DNA of 50,359 bases from Tolypothrix sp. FACHB-123 (GCF_014697075.1 NZ_JACJRE010000053.1:1-50359); one strand, 5' to 3'. Positions 1 to 8,947 are shown, counted from the first letter of the stretch. The notes: generated from the sequence alone by a model not told the origin. Program-made: numbers and translations.

Positions 1-2
1 TT

Positions 3-86
3 TTATTTGTTTTATTTATCATTGCCGGAATTTTTACAATTATCAATGTCATTTTGAAATCTCTCTTAGTTTTTATTAGGAAATAA
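3..86 (+). CDS. C-terminal end of a possible membrane protein (partial)
   Basis: A frame open from the left edge ends at TAA 84-86. It encodes 27 residues, almost all hydrophobic (Leu, Ile, Phe, Val), followed by a basic tail ending in Ile-Arg-Lys. This resembles the last transmembrane helix of a membrane protein whose body lies outside the window. The tract is short and AT-rich, so chance is a real alternative. No family can be assigned. Confidence 0.3.
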   Translation, partial: LFVLFIIAGIFTIINVILKSLLVFIRK

Positions 87-197
87 GATGCGTTTCCCCT
101 AGGACACGGCTTGAGTAATATGGTCTAGTTGTGAAAAATATTTTGGCTGCCGTGCTCCTATAAAGGCACTTAACTAAACTATATTTATTTATACCCA

Positions 198-344
198 AGC
201 TAAATCTTCTAAAGTTGAGTGCCTGTGGACGCTTCTAGGCATCACCGTGGTCGGGTAGCGGGATTATAGCGATAGAGTCCTGCTACCCGACCACGGTGGC
301 CCCTTTATGTCAAAGGGGAGCATCCAGTTTTGGAAGATTTACCA
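198..344. repeat. Nested inverted repeat with a 21-bp hairpin core
   Basis: Bases 243-263 and 278-298 pair over 21 bp with one G-T wobble around a 14-base loop; the inner 17 bp (243-259 with 282-298) are perfect. A smaller hairpin, CCCCTTT/AAAGGGG, follows at 300-318. Further out, AAATCTTCTAAA near 202-213 is repeated inverted as TTTGGAAGATTT near 330-341, so the whole block is an imperfect palindrome of about 145 bp. It lies downstream of the truncated Rieske gene. It could be a non-autonomous mobile repeat or a strong bidirectional terminator; there is no T-run right after the core. Apart from this block and the short reading frame at the left edge, I see nothing in bases 1-395. Confidence 0.7.
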
Positions 345-395
345 TTTCTGGGAAAATGTAAAGGGAAATAACCCTGTGCGGTCGTTGACAATGAA

Positions 396-632
396 TCAAC
401 CATGATAGCTACACATTAAATTCCCTGTTTTGTTATCAATGCGTCCTTCACTTAGGGGAGCAAGGCGGTGGGGACATTGATCTAAAAATACCCGGAAACT
501 TTGAGATGATTTGGGTTTCCAGATAACTAAACGCAGTCCCAAAAGTGTCACTGAAGTTGGTTTGTCTAATGCTAAATCTTCGATTGGTAATAGAGGATAC
601 CACTGCTGAAAAAAGTTGAATTTATCTGTCAT
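396..632 (-). pseudogene. Truncated Rieske [2Fe-2S] oxygenase (PaO-like)
   Basis: The 78 residues from ATG 632 match the start of cyanobacterial pheophorbide a oxygenase-like Rieske proteins. An FFQQWYPL motif sits near the N-terminus and the first cluster-binding motif is Cys-Pro-His-Arg. The second motif, Cys-Ser-Tyr-His-Gly, is followed at once by TGA, where family members normally continue with Trp. Full-length members run to several hundred residues with a mononuclear iron domain. Nothing resembling that domain follows downstream, so the catalytic part is lost. TTG at 644 is an alternative start. The gene diverges from the P450 gene. It is most likely a decayed gene; a short Rieske-only peptide is unlikely to be functional. 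Confidence 0.8.
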
Positions 633-848
633 TTTTCTACTCAATAATTAACAAAAATTATATCTACTTCTTGAACTAGGGATAAAAGAGTTTGACTATT
701 CAAGCGCAGGAAGCAGTAAATAGGGGATAAAATGTGTAATTGCAGCTTTATTAGGGAATAGCGAGCCGAAAAAATCATTTCTGCGAAATTTGAAACAATA
801 CGCTAGTATCTGGGTAATCTGAAGTTTTTGGTGGAAGAAGGCGGATTC

Positions 849-2399
849 ATGCTCCAAGATATTACTGCTCAGATTGCTTTTCCTGACTCAGCACCATATT
901 TAGCGCTAGGCGTTACTAGCCTAGCGGGAACAATAGGTTGGCGCTGGTGGAAACAAAAAAATATATATAAATCGCTACAATCCCTACCCTCTCCTCCTAA
1001 ACACTGGCTATTTGGAAATCTGCCGCAGATTTTAGCAGCAGTGAAACAGAAAAGATTATTCCTGCAATTTTTTGATTGGAGCAAGCAGCTAGGTGCGATT
1101 TATGTGATCTGGAATGGCACTAATCCAATTGTCATTTTAAGTAAAGCCAAGGTTATTGAAGATACCATTGTCAATGGGATGAGAGATGGTAGCTTGATTA
1201 GATCTGAGCGATTACTCCAAGCTTGGAACGATATCAGTGGCCCCATTATGTTAGGAGAAACCGAAACTGAGTGGCAGTGGCGACGCAAAGCTTGGAACCC
1301 AGAATTCAGTTCTAGCGGTATCTCAAAATATCTGGAAATTATTAGCCAAGCCTGCGAACAAGTAATTGAAACAATCAAGGAAGCTGAACCACCAAAAGAA
1401 GTGGAGGTAGATCCTTTGTTTGTTGAACTCACAATGAGGGTGATTTCCTGTCTAGTACTAGGGATTCCTGTAGATAGAAACAGTACTAGTCCTGAAGGCC
1501 CTCCTCTGGAAGTCCCCAAAGTATACGAAGCGATGTCTATTATTGGCTATCGGTTCCTAAGACAAGCTGCTGGCGAGAAGCTGTGGATGAAATATTTGCC
1601 AACTCAAAATTCACGAGAATATTGGGCAACAAGACGATATTTAGATGAATTTCTCACTCCTCGTATAGACTTAGCTTTACAGATGAGAGAACAAAATCAG
1701 ACTGATTTAGCAGAAGTTAGTCCTTTGTTTCGAGAATCAATGTTAGTCAAAATTGCTGCTAAAGAACCAAAATACAACCGGGAAACATTAATCGCAGAAT
1801 CTATTGAACTGTTAATAGCTGGTACTGACACAACAGCTCATTCATTATCTTTTGCAGTTGGGGAGTTGAGCTTAAATCCCAGGGTTTTTCAGCAAGCACG
1901 AAATATTGTTGATCAAATTTGGCAAAGCCAAGGTGGAATTAACGCCGAAAGCTTCAAAGAATTGGCTTATATTAGCGCAATTATGAAAGAGACTTTGCGC
2001 CTTTATTCAGTCGCTTCCGGTTCGACTTCATTACAAACTCAACGCGACACAGTAATTGAAGGTAAAGTAATTCCTCGCGGTACAAAAGTATCTTGGTCAA
2101 TGCTTGCGGCGGGAAGAGATCCAGAAGTATATGCTAATCCTGAAGAATTTCTGCCAGAACGTTGGCTAGATAAGAGTAAAGAAACTAGTTCACTGCCAAT
2201 GATACACTTTGGCTCAGGCTCTCATCGTTGCTTGGGAGAGCATCTATCAATGCTAGAAGCAACTTTGATGCTATCATTATTGCTCCGCTACTTTGACTGG
2301 GAGTTAGTCAAGGGTCGGGCTTCTCTAGAAGAATTACAGCAAAACCTGTTAATTTATCCGTCCGATAAAATGCCAGTGCGCTTCCAGTTGAGAACTTAA
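849..2399 (+). CDS. Cytochrome P450
   Basis: Heme-thiolate monooxygenase of 516 aa. An N-terminal hydrophobic segment at about residues 9-28 is followed by aromatic and basic residues and a proline-rich hinge, as in membrane-anchored class E P450s. The I-helix oxygen-binding motif AGTDTT starts near residue 324, the K-helix ExxR is E381-R384, and the heme loop FGSGSHRCLG has its Cys ligand at about 461. ATG 849 is chosen because AAGGCGGA lies just upstream; TTG 828 and GTG 831 are in-frame alternatives. There is no ferredoxin or reductase gene nearby, so electron donors must come from elsewhere. The substrate is unknown and I cannot place it in a named CYP family. It stands alone, divergent from the Rieske remnant. 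Confidence 0.95.
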   Translation: MLQDITAQIAFPDSAPYLALGVTSLAGTIGWRWWKQKNIYKSLQSLPSPPKHWLFGNLPQILAAVKQKRLFLQFFDWSKQLGAIYVIWNGTNPIVILSKAKVIEDTIVNGMRDGSLIRSERLLQAWNDISGPIMLGETETEWQWRRKAWNPEFSSSGISKYLEIISQACEQVIETIKEAEPPKEVEVDPLFVELTMRVISCLVLGIPVDRNSTSPEGPPLEVPKVYEAMSIIGYRFLRQAAGEKLWMKYLPTQNSREYWATRRYLDEFLTPRIDLALQMREQNQTDLAEVSPLFRESMLVKIAAKEPKYNRETLIAESIELLIAGTDTTAHSLSFAVGELSLNPRVFQQARNIVDQIWQSQGGINAESFKELAYISAIMKETLRLYSVASGSTSLQTQRDTVIEGKVIPRGTKVSWSMLAAGRDPEVYANPEEFLPERWLDKSKETSSLPMIHFGSGSHRCLGEHLSMLEATLMLSLLLRYFDWELVKGRASLEELQQNLLIYPSDKMPVRFQLRT

Positions 2400-2515
2400 A
2401 TATATAGGCAAAATTAAAGTTATATTATGTTTGCTGAAACACTTATTTCCCACATTTCTACGTTGCTATCAAAATTCGGCATCATAGTTACTATAAGCTC
2501 AAAAGGTAACTAACA

Positions 2516-3118
2516 ATGACTCAACGAGAATTTCCCAATTGGGAAGCGCTCTATCAAGAACAAGCCGTTGAAACCATGCCCTGGTTCAATCCAAGCTTAG
2601 ATCCAGATATTGAATCAGCCCTCCTCAACCTTGAATTAAGCAATGGCTCGGTGCTGGATTTGGGAACAGGCCCAGGAACCCAAGCAATCGCGCTAGCCGA
2701 ACGAGGCTTTCAGGTGATGGCGACAGATTTGTCAGAGACTGCCATTCGTCAAGCAGCAGCAAAAGCAAACCAGAAGGGATTGGAAATTTCGTTTCAGCAA
2801 GATGACATTCTCAACAGTCGTCTGGAACAATCTTTTGACTTGATTCTCGACAGAGGATGCTTCCACGTTCTGCCACCCCAAAGTCGAAGTACTTATGTGC
2901 AAATAGTCGCAAACCTGTTAAAGCCTAATGGTTACCTGTTACTGAAATGCTTCTCTCAAGAGGAAACAAGAGAACAAGGCCCTTACCGCTTTACCCCAGA
3001 GGAGATTCAGCAGATATTTAAAGAGAGATTTAATCTGCGTTTGGCTCAACAAACGGTCTATCATGGGACACTCGATCCGCTTCCCAAAGCGCTCTTGTGC
3101 ATCCTAGAAAAGCATTGA
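2516..3118 (+). CDS. Class I SAM-dependent methyltransferase
   Basis: A 200-aa protein with the Rossmann methyltransferase signature. Motif I is VLDLGTGPGTQ (residues 46-56), an acidic residue ends beta-2 (ATDLSETA), and a QQDDI segment is followed by FDLILDRGCFHVL. The size and the N-terminal pattern ALYQEQAVETMPWF resemble the TehB / thiopurine methyltransferase-like group that acts on small molecules, but the substrate cannot be read from the sequence. AAAGGT precedes the ATG. The gene lies 116 bp behind the P450 gene on the same strand, so co-transcription and a shared small-molecule pathway are possible but unproven. Confidence 0.88.
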   Translation: MTQREFPNWEALYQEQAVETMPWFNPSLDPDIESALLNLELSNGSVLDLGTGPGTQAIALAERGFQVMATDLSETAIRQAAAKANQKGLEISFQQDDILNSRLEQSFDLILDRGCFHVLPPQSRSTYVQIVANLLKPNGYLLLKCFSQEETREQGPYRFTPEEIQQIFKERFNLRLAQQTVYHGTLDPLPKALLCILEKH

Positions 3119-3194
3119 TTTTTTTGGTGGTGTCGCAAGTACACTTCTCAAAGCTCAATGTGAGTGAATTGAACAACGAACGCTCTGGTAGTAT

Positions 3195-3443
3195 CTATTT
3201 CGATTGTCGTGCCGACTTGGGTGGTGTTCGATGTGCGCCAAAATATTTCTCACTGCGATAACGCAGCCACACCCGCAACACTTGCGGTATCTGCTGTTTT
3301 TGCTCTTTAGTTAATGTGTTGTAAAGAGCCAATGCGCGATCGCGCTCACCTCGACAAGCGGCATTGTTATGAGCATCCCAATAGCTGCGAGCTACTCGAA
3401 TGCGACGACAGACTTCTTTGATTAACGAAAACTTGAACGCGCA
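3195..3443 (-). pseudogene. Remnant of a small conserved ORF (left copy)
   Basis: An 82-residue frame ends at TAG 3195-3197 and opens after a stop at 3444. It carries the string KEQKQQIPQVLRVWLRYRSE followed by KYFGAHRTPPKS, which is clearly protein-like. It has no ATG, GTG or TTG start. The only nearby ATG, about 3442, is out of frame, which points to a frameshift at the 5' end. A second copy of the same coding sequence, with an internal deletion, lies at 49905-50022. I do not recognise the family. This remnant fills the gap between the methyltransferase and BON genes. Confidence 0.6.
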
Positions 3444-3453
3444 TCACCAAAGC

Positions 3454-3855
3454 TTAGGCGGCGATTGTCACTTGGGTAGTGTCTACTCCTTTAGTGCCAT
3501 CTACTTTGGCGGCTACATCTTCGAGAGCATTTAGGATGTCCTGGCTTGACACAGAACCCTTGAGGACAATAGTGTTACCATCTTGACAGATTTGTAGAGT
3601 TTCAATTTCATCGATATGTGGTGCTTGCTCGAAAGCCTCAGCCACACGCTTAGCTAAGCCTAGTTGATCGTATTCACCCTCAAGTCCCATATATTCAGGA
3701 GGTGGAGGAGGTTGATGCTCTCCAGCCTTCTCGCGTCGAGCTTGATCGTATTCACCAGTCAGCCCAGGACTCATACTCGTCTCCGATTGCCCAGCGTCCC
3801 TTGTTTTTAGTAGGCTGCTTGTTTCTTGTTCACAAACTCTTTTTAGCCAACTCAT
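3454..3855 (-). CDS. BON-domain protein
   Basis: A 133-aa soluble protein. The C-terminal 70 residues form a BON domain: LAKRVAEAFEQAPHID, then a segment ending in VLKGSV, then NALEDVAAKVDGTKGV. BON domains bind phospholipid surfaces or other envelope ligands. The N-terminal half is low-complexity and holds a GEYDQ motif twice (about residues 34 and 60) around a run of prolines. No signal peptide is visible, so it is probably cytoplasmic or peripheral. It is monocistronic. Confidence 0.85.
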   Translation of the reverse strand: MSWLKRVCEQETSSLLKTRDAGQSETSMSPGLTGEYDQARREKAGEHQPPPPPEYMGLEGEYDQLGLAKRVAEAFEQAPHIDEIETLQICQDGNTIVLKGSVSSQDILNALEDVAAKVDGTKGVDTTQVTIAA

Positions 3856-4200
3856 GAGTCTTACCTAGTTACCGTAGTTTATATCTTTCTACTCGCTTGG
3901 CTGTTGATTTTTTGGTTTCCAAACCGTAAATTCTTACAGAAATAGGGCAATGAATTAAGCTTCATTTGTGATTAGCGAGTATTTCTTTCAAGATAACTGT
4001 CATTACTGTTGATAACTTCTACTAAAAGAAAGGGTTTTATATTAACCTTTGATTCCCACGGATCTAAAACATATGCAGAACGCAATCAATACAGCAAAAA
4101 GCAGTACCAAGGCAATAATAAGCCAAATAGATGGAAATTTTCATATAAATACATCAATTCAAGGTTGTCTGACCATTTTTAATGAAAAAGCATAAATTTG
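3856..4200. other. 345-bp region without a supported gene
   Basis: This AT-rich stretch contains the upstream region of the BON gene and the downstream region of the 223-aa gene. On the minus strand near 4030-4130 one frame encodes about 30 hydrophobic residues ending in a basic tail, but a stop lies directly before it and there is no ATG. It could be a residue of a small membrane peptide gene. No hairpin with a T-run is apparent. Confidence 0.4.
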
Positions 4201-4872
4201 TTAGTGATATTTCTCCCTCAACTTGCTTAAGGTTTCCGCAGCAGTATGGCGAATCATTTCATCCGCATAGTAGCTGTTGGGAATCGTCGTCGCCCTTTCC
4301 AGGGCATCTAGAACGGTTGAAGTCGGGTTATTTAATTTATTTAGGGCATCAATAACATTTAACGGGACACAGTATCCGTATTGTTGTCCTTGTAACTCAG
4401 CAAGTAATGTCCGAGGCTGGTTTAGTTTTGCGGCTCTGACTATTTCCAGACAGCGTTCGCGTTCGCGTAGCGTGTCGCTTCTGCGACTCAGCGACTCCTT
4501 TGGAGTATCGCGAATTTCATCATCAATCAACCCAAACAAACTAAACATCATCCAATCCAAGCTCACATCGCTGTCCTGGATTAAAATCTCCGGATTGGTA
4601 TACCACAAGCATTCAGCAGCATGAACACATTGACTCAGATGAGGATAATTTTGAGAAATCCGCTCAAAAATCAGTTGATCGATCTCACAATTGAGTAAAT
4701 GAAGGGCATCTAATCCTTTTAGCAATTCATCACGCGACCAAATCACCACCATTGGTTGATAGTCTCTTGCTTGATATGTAAAGTAATGAATGTAATCCTT
4801 AGCGATATTTTCTAGTTTCTGTAACACGCATCGCCGATCAATTGTCCAGTCAGGGTATTCTATTTCTTCCAT
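4201..4872 (-). CDS. Hypothetical protein with HEAT-like C-terminal helices
   Basis: A 223-aa soluble protein of unknown function. Its middle carries CVHAAECLW followed by VSLDWMMF. The 474-aa protein at 11080-12504 has the related pair CVIQAEKLW and LCLDWMFF, which suggests a shared domain. The last 60 residues (VIDALNKLNNPTSTVLDALE and the following TAAETLSKLREK) look like helical repeats of the HEAT type. Residues about 120-140, rich in Arg, Ser and Glu, come from a palindromic repeat inserted in frame at 4453-4513 and are probably a surface loop. It is divergent from the membrane protein gene at 5063 and lies at the edge of the small-gene patchwork. Confidence 0.6.
   Translation of the reverse strand: MEEIEYPDWTIDRRCVLQKLENIAKDYIHYFTYQARDYQPMVVIWSRDELLKGLDALHLLNCEIDQLIFERISQNYPHLSQCVHAAECLWYTNPEILIQDSDVSLDWMMFSLFGLIDDEIRDTPKESLSRRSDTLRERERCLEIVRAAKLNQPRTLLAELQGQQYGYCVPLNVIDALNKLNNPTSTVLDALERATTIPNSYYADEMIRHTAAETLSKLREKYH
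4453..4513. repeat. Short palindromic repeat inserted in a coding region
   Basis: GC-rich block containing GCGTTCGCGTAGCGTGTCGC and then GCGACTCC-TTT-GGAGTATCGC, which folds into a hairpin. Its reverse complement shares GCTGAGTCGC, AAGCGACACGCTA and GCG with the copy at 22730-22803. It does not disrupt the frame of the surrounding gene. It belongs to the dispersed GC-rich repeats common in Nostocales genomes. Confidence 0.75.
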
Positions 4873-5062
4873 TATTCTGTTACTACTCCCCTATGAACTG
4901 GCTCAAATCATACGCCTCATATTTCAAACTTCAATTTAACTATAAGTTCACTTCTAATATTTACGAGAATATACTGAGTTCAATTCAGAATCAACAAAGT
5001 CACTATATTTTTTATACTGGATTGCATATTACTTATGGAGTGAACCGTTCACAGGGCTGGCT

Positions 5063-5695
5063 ATGAAAAAACGCTCAGTTTGGCAGTCAGGGATTGTCCG
5101 CTACATCATTGGCGTTAGCTTAGGACTGTGGTTAATACGATTGTTGCACTTTGTTTGGGTAGATTGGCTGACATGGTTTTTCTTACCATTGCTCTGGATC
5201 TCAGGTGCGATCGCAGTATTGATTGGGTTAATTTGGGCGATTTCCTTTTGGGTGCGTGCCATGCAGAAAGGCTCTTTTCTAAATCAACGGTGGCGACGCT
5301 TTTTTCCACTGTTACTACAGTTATTAGGATTGGTAATTGGGATTATCGTCCCGTTTGAACAGTTTTGGCTAACGGCGAATTTTTATCAAAATTTGGCAAG
5401 TCGGCAACAAGTAATTGCGTTGGTGCAGTCAAATCAAATTGGTGGAGGTATGAACAATCTTGCTGCTTTACCGCCAGCTTACCATCACACTTCAATAAGC
5501 AAAGAAATTCAAACACAACGGGGACAGAATGGATTATACATTTTGTTCTTTACAGCTAGGGTCTTTGGGGGGGCACAGGGATTTGTGTATAGTGAACAGG
5601 CTAAACTTCCCGATCAAAATTTATTTTTAGGATATCGATTAAGGGTAGAACGTGCAATCAATTCCTATTGGTATTATGTCACGATTGGAGATTAA
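5063..5695 (+). CDS. Membrane protein, unknown function
   Basis: A 210-aa protein with a basic N-terminus and three predicted membrane segments at about residues 12-32, 35-65 and 83-100. A soluble C-terminal domain of about 105 residues is rich in aromatic residues and ends in YWYYVTIGD. I do not recognise the family. ATG 5063 directly follows an open stretch without a strong ribosome site. It shares strand with the LprI-like gene 64 bp downstream, so the two may form an operon. Confidence 0.65.
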   Translation: MKKRSVWQSGIVRYIIGVSLGLWLIRLLHFVWVDWLTWFFLPLLWISGAIAVLIGLIWAISFWVRAMQKGSFLNQRWRRFFPLLLQLLGLVIGIIVPFEQFWLTANFYQNLASRQQVIALVQSNQIGGGMNNLAALPPAYHHTSISKEIQTQRGQNGLYILFFTARVFGGAQGFVYSEQAKLPDQNLFLGYRLRVERAINSYWYYVTIGD

Positions 5696-5759
5696 GCTCA
5701 TACAATTTAAATGCCAGGGATAGTGGTTGAAGGCTACTGAGGATTATTAATTATGGAAA

Positions 5760-6968
5760 ATGATGAAATTTAAGATTGCGATATTTGCGAGTGTCATTTT
5801 ATTTGGAACTCAGTTTGGTATGGAACCGAGCCAAGCTCTCCCTGCGTCAGATGCCAAGCCACAGACTCCTCTACCTTATCCAACCGTGATATTAGGATTT
5901 GCTGGGGTTTTGCAACCGGACTGTGTTCGACAGGTTGAAGCAGGTGAATATCGCTGTGCGAAGCGTTGGGCAGAAGTAACCCATTTGCTCAAATCATTGG
6001 TTTATCAAGATGTTGAATCGCAACTTATTCCACCCCTTCAACATCAACTGGCGATCGCAGATCAATCCTGGCATCAGTTTCAAACACAACACTGCCAACA
6101 GTTAACTCAACGCTTACGCAATACGCCAGATTTTCCAATTGCAACATCTATCTGTTTAGCGCGATTAAATAACGATCGCATTCTAGAATTGCAGAGAGAA
6201 GGCGAGGTTATAACTCTCCAATCTCACGATCCTCGATTTGAATCCTTACTCGATCGACTCAAATTGAGAAATTCATCGGTGCAACGCCACTGGAAGCAAT
6301 ATCAAACTCAGCATTGCCAGATCGCAATAGATATATTCTCCCTGAACACCCTGAGATTGGCTCAATGTTATCAGCGTCTCAGAGAGGCTCGTCTTCGTCA
6401 ACTTGAAGAACTTTTGGCAGCACCTGCTCGTGGTTTGGCTCTCTCCAGTGGTTCTGTACGACCTGGAATTCCAGAGCTAAATTGTGTGGATGAGACACAG
6501 ATCGGGTTAAATCGATGCGCGGTCTATTGGTCGAAAACAACTCAGCTTTTGCAATCAAGCATTTATGGCGATTGGGCAACAAGACTATCGAAGCAGTATC
6601 AGCAAACATTTATGATCGCACAGAAATACTGGCAAGAGTATCGTGAAGCCCATTGTACTGAGTTGGTTGCACCTTTTCAGGAAGGTTCAATTTCACCCAT
6701 GCTCTATCATCGCTGTTTAGCTCGGCTAAATAACGATCGCATTGCGGATCTAAAGGGGATAGCTGTATATGATTCAGAAGACGAGCCGCAGCAAGCCCCA
6801 GTTACATCTGGACAAGATACCACTCAAGCTCTTTGGGAGCGTTATCAAACTCAGTACTGCAAGTTTGAGTCACAGTTTTTTGGTAGCCAAACCAGAAGTA
6901 AGCAATGCCTAAATCGTTTAAATCTGGGGCGTTTGCGTCATCTCAAAGCAATGATGAACACTCGATAA
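5760..6968 (+). CDS. Secreted LprI/DUF1311-like repeat protein
   Basis: A 402-aa protein with an N-terminal signal peptide (hydrophobic residues 5-18, likely cut after SQA). The mature part has four Cys-containing repeats with the pattern W..YQTQHC ... C..RLN.DRI..L, the layout of the DUF1311 / lysozyme-inhibitor LprI fold. Conserved cysteines pair within each repeat. One-domain LprI proteins inhibit lysozyme at the cell surface; whether this four-repeat form does so is inference. An alternating longer motif (PDCVRQVEAGEYRCAKRWAE near residue 50, CVDETQIGLNRCAVYWSK near residue 240) suggests an internal duplication of a two-repeat unit. Confidence 0.75.
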   Translation: MMKFKIAIFASVILFGTQFGMEPSQALPASDAKPQTPLPYPTVILGFAGVLQPDCVRQVEAGEYRCAKRWAEVTHLLKSLVYQDVESQLIPPLQHQLAIADQSWHQFQTQHCQQLTQRLRNTPDFPIATSICLARLNNDRILELQREGEVITLQSHDPRFESLLDRLKLRNSSVQRHWKQYQTQHCQIAIDIFSLNTLRLAQCYQRLREARLRQLEELLAAPARGLALSSGSVRPGIPELNCVDETQIGLNRCAVYWSKTTQLLQSSIYGDWATRLSKQYQQTFMIAQKYWQEYREAHCTELVAPFQEGSISPMLYHRCLARLNNDRIADLKGIAVYDSEDEPQQAPVTSGQDTTQALWERYQTQYCKFESQFFGSQTRSKQCLNRLNLGRLRHLKAMMNTR

Positions 6969-6987
6969 AGAGGAAAATAATAGTAGT

Positions 6988-7422
6988 TTATGACTTCAAA
7001 CGATTGGCAGTGAGGAAAACGATCGCAATCCCCAGGGTATAAGCAACCAAATCTCGCCAGTCGAAAGTAGATCCAATTGTTAAATGAGCTAGCTGGGAGT
7101 TTCGCCAGCCTAAAATATCAATGAGATTAAGAAACTGAAGCAACTCAATCAAGTAGGCAAAGATGAGAGTTCCAATAGCAACCTTCCGTAGTGGAACTGC
7201 AATAAAAGCATGAACAAAGTAAGCAATCACCATGACAATTAAAACGTCGCCCAGTAACGGTCTAATCCAATCATCTCGGAACAAGAGTGCAATTATCACA
7301 ACTATTGCAAATAGAATCGCAAACAGGGTGAAAGAGGTAGGATTAAATCTCAACCACTTGAGATTACGGAATTGTTTAGGCACGATTGATTTCCTGGGTT
7401 TAATTCGCCAGGATTGTAACAT
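6988..7422 (-). CDS. DUF2809 family membrane protein
   Basis: A 144-aa integral membrane protein with four hydrophobic helices. DUF2809 hallmarks are visible: a WIRPLLGDVLIV segment, a helix with IELLQFLN, and the C-terminal GSTFDWRDLVAYTLG. The function of the family is unknown. The gene converges with the LprI-like gene, with 19 bp between them. A basic extension of about 25 residues precedes the first helix. Confidence 0.85.
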   Translation of the reverse strand: MLQSWRIKPRKSIVPKQFRNLKWLRFNPTSFTLFAILFAIVVIIALLFRDDWIRPLLGDVLIVMVIAYFVHAFIAVPLRKVAIGTLIFAYLIELLQFLNLIDILGWRNSQLAHLTIGSTFDWRDLVAYTLGIAIVFLTANRLKS

Positions 7423-7444
7423 TGTTCTTTAAAATTGGACTAGA

Positions 7445-8335
7445 TTGATAAATCCAATTAGTGAATTAGTTTGGCAAAGTGTGCTGAGTGGCGACATACA
7501 GTTAGCAAAAGATGCCATTCAAGCTATCACTGATAAGCATGGAATTGCTCCTGCAATTTTCATAAATGTAAAAACTGACAACTTTCCTAAAGAGATCGAG
7601 CGATTGCAATATTTCGATCGCGTCCTTGGTTTAGAGTTGACTTTGACTCAAGCTGATGAAATCCCTGATTTTGTGGATGCTGTACCAAATTTAGAGTATT
7701 TAACACTAACCTGTCCAAATGTCAAACAAGTTCATTTTTCGTTTCATAAATTAAAGCATCTTGAAACTTTGCATATCTCTCAACCTAAATCATTAGAAGA
7801 TTTTGACCTTGATTTGAGTCGATTTCCTGCTTTAGCTGAATTCTGGTGTGATGGTAGCAATTGGCAAAAAATGCCCCAAGGACTACATATGCTTAGGCAG
7901 ATTAGCTGCTGGAATCATCCACAAATGCAGATGGAGTGGGGACAAATTCCCTTTGCCAAAGCTGAAGACATTCGCCTAGACTATATGGCTTTACGTTCTC
8001 TACCTGATAATCCTGGCTTCTTTCCGAAGTTAAAGGAACTGAGTATTGAAGGCAATCCGATCGCTGAACTACCTGAGACAATTTGCAACTGGGGAGAGCT
8101 TTCAGGAATAGAAATTGATGTGAGCAAGACTCAAATTGAGAGCTTACCCCACAGCTTACTTACAACTGAGCGAAGTTTGACAATCAATCTGCAAGGCACC
8201 CCGTTTGAACGACTGCTTTCTGAAGCTTTAGCGACTGATGCAAGCGAATGCTCACAGTCACAGTTAAAGGCAAAACAAGTGTATCATCAGCTACGCGATC
8301 GCATGGAACTAATAGTCAATTTGACTCGATCGTAA
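7445..8335 (+). CDS. Leucine-rich-repeat protein (TTG start)
   Basis: A 296-aa soluble protein with degenerate leucine-rich repeats from about residue 75 to 265. Repeats include LEYLTLTCPNV, LKHLETLHISQP, LKELSIEGNPIAELPETI and SLTINLQGTPF. LRR surfaces usually bind proteins; the partner is unknown. No ATG exists in the first half: TTG 7445 follows a stop at 7430, with a GTG 30 bp further in as an alternative. It ends one base before the convergent LRR-like gene at 8336-8761, so the two LRR genes may share ancestry or function. Confidence 0.75.
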   Translation: MINPISELVWQSVLSGDIQLAKDAIQAITDKHGIAPAIFINVKTDNFPKEIERLQYFDRVLGLELTLTQADEIPDFVDAVPNLEYLTLTCPNVKQVHFSFHKLKHLETLHISQPKSLEDFDLDLSRFPALAEFWCDGSNWQKMPQGLHMLRQISCWNHPQMQMEWGQIPFAKAEDIRLDYMALRSLPDNPGFFPKLKELSIEGNPIAELPETICNWGELSGIEIDVSKTQIESLPHSLLTTERSLTINLQGTPFERLLSEALATDASECSQSQLKAKQVYHQLRDRMELIVNLTRS

Positions 8336-8761
8336 TTAGTGACAGTTGCGATTCCCTTTGATAACAGCAGTTTTAGGGATTGCGTTACATTTAACCCCTG
8401 GAGAACCAAATCCACTATATTGATCGAAGTTTCCTTGAACCTGCAAATCTGGGGGAAGTTTGGCAATGTTAGTTTTGTACAAAAAAAGGTTTCCTTCAAC
8501 TACCATTGCATTGGGCAGTTCTTCAATGTACGTACCGCTAATAGTTAGGTTGCCTTTGACGGTTAGTTGATTGGGAAGTCTTTTGAGATTGCCTTCTAGG
8601 GTAACGTTACGATTGATGATACAGCGTTCTCCTTCCTCGAGCGCGCCAAATTTCTTCAGGCTTCCACAAGGTGCGGGGGGAGTCGGTTGCAGCAGATAAA
8701 TTCCAACCACCACCAAAGGAAATATGAAAAGCAGCAATCGCCATCTTAGTTTTGGGAACAT
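8336..8761 (-). CDS. Anchored LRR-like protein
   Basis: A 141-aa protein starting with a basic region and one membrane segment (residues 8-25). An extracytoplasmic domain follows with short repeats of about 21 residues: NVTLEGNLKRLPNQL, then VKGNLTISGTYIEELPNAMV, then VEGNLFLYKTNIAKLPPDL, then VQGNF. This beta-strand pattern resembles short LRR or pentapeptide-like solenoids. Four cysteines in the outer part may form disulfides. It converges head-on with the LRR gene at 7445. Function unknown. Confidence 0.65.
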   Translation of the reverse strand: MFPKLRWRLLLFIFPLVVVGIYLLQPTPPAPCGSLKKFGALEEGERCIINRNVTLEGNLKRLPNQLTVKGNLTISGTYIEELPNAMVVEGNLFLYKTNIAKLPPDLQVQGNFDQYSGFGSPGVKCNAIPKTAVIKGNRNCH

Positions 8762-8947
8762 TTGAGCTAATAAATCCTAATTTAGGTTAACTTAATATCT
8801 TGCACATTTACGTATACATACAGCAAAATCGAAAATCTGGGCGATATAGCTACAGTATTTTTGTTTGCTTTTAACGATAAATTAATACTTTTAGCTTTAT
8901 GCTGAGTATTTAATCTCACCATTTTTTGGGTGGAAGATGTGAGGAGT

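Noticed and set aside
4030-4130. Hydrophobic 30-residue minus-strand peptide
   Set aside because: A stop lies directly upstream and there is no start codon; recorded only as a possible residue of a gene.
4842-5066. 74-codon frame before the membrane protein at 5063
   Set aside because: The composition is low-complexity AT-rich and no motif or ribosome site supports it; it also overlaps the divergent gene start.
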